A DNA stretch of 29,280 nucleotides, from the NCBI GenBank assembly GCA_018897475.1, contig JAHIKS010000023.1:1-29280 (forward strand), given 5' to 3'. A model generated the notes under the pieces. It searched no databases and was not told the DNA's origin. It saw only the letters and a list, made by a program, of their open reading frames with translations. Position 1 is the first letter of the stretch; every line of letters starts with the position of its first letter. Shown piece after piece: positions 29,262 to 29,280 of the stretch. This stretch comes from Candidatus Altarchaeota archaeon (GTDB lineage Archaea; Altiarchaeota; Altiarchaeia; IMC4; QMZM01). Both the position numbers and the translations under genes were made by a program.

Positions 29262-29280
29262 GGTATTGTATTAATCGACA

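Overview
The window is archaeal chromosome. Evidence: 7S/SRP RNA, Sec61beta, HerA, archaeal-type GlyRS and TrpRS, V/A-type ATPase stalk subunits E and H, an AglH-like dolichyl-phosphate GlcNAc-1-phosphate transferase, TATA boxes about 25-30 bp before leaderless starts, and extracellular proteins rich in N-glycosylation sequons. A methylene-tetrahydromethanopterin dehydrogenase of the MtdB type points to an anaerobic archaeon with H4MPT-linked C1 chemistry. I cannot name the lineage from sequence alone (an Altiarchaeota-like or other uncultured euryarchaeal or DPANN-like group is plausible).

Layout. 1-3650: left-edge partial Panacea (DUF4065) gene, tRNA-Gly(GCC), AglH, an FAD oxidoreductase, then a strip of tiny genes (an acidic 47-aa peptide, a 14-aa Lys-rich peptide, a DUF2080 transposon-type protein). 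3.7-9.2 kb: ScpA kleisin facing a minus-strand run CorA-MscS-MscS-GlyRS, with a third MscS upstream. 9.3-14.5 kb: MtdB-like dehydrogenase, a UPF0175/DUF3368 toxin-antitoxin pair with a palindromic operator, HerA, TrmJ, FtsZ. 14.5-15.3 kb: SRP RNA, a cluster of strong hairpins, Sec61beta. 15.3-21.5 kb: two large secreted proteins, a C25 (gingipain-like) peptidase carrying a GH114-like domain and an S8 subtilase carrying a beta-helix. Both end in the same dockerin-like 42-residue module. 21.5-22.4 kb: V/A-ATPase subunits H and E.

22.4-26.9 kb is an AT-richer accessory island. It holds an IS91-like Y2 HUH transposase, a membrane-anchored hypothetical protein, a roughly 230-nt element of nested perfect inverted repeats, a 54-aa ORF, a second foldable leader, and a TnpB-like RuvC protein lacking the usual third Asp and the zinc finger. 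It ends at a short RNase HIII N-domain ORF. 26.9-29.3 kb: TrpRS, a HydB/AsrA-like Fe-S protein, and a Na+/Ca2+ exchanger gene cut after 58 codons where a palindromic element begins.

The most notable observations are these. (i) A hairpin module recurs beside the SRP RNA, inside the structured element before the TnpB-like gene, and more weakly beside the HUH transposase; between the first two copies the stem length changes by a matched two-base-pair insertion. (ii) The two secreted proteases share a terminal module, and one has a glycosidase-like domain inserted inside its Fn3 domain. (iii) A TnpB-like gene lies downstream of two highly foldable intergenic segments.
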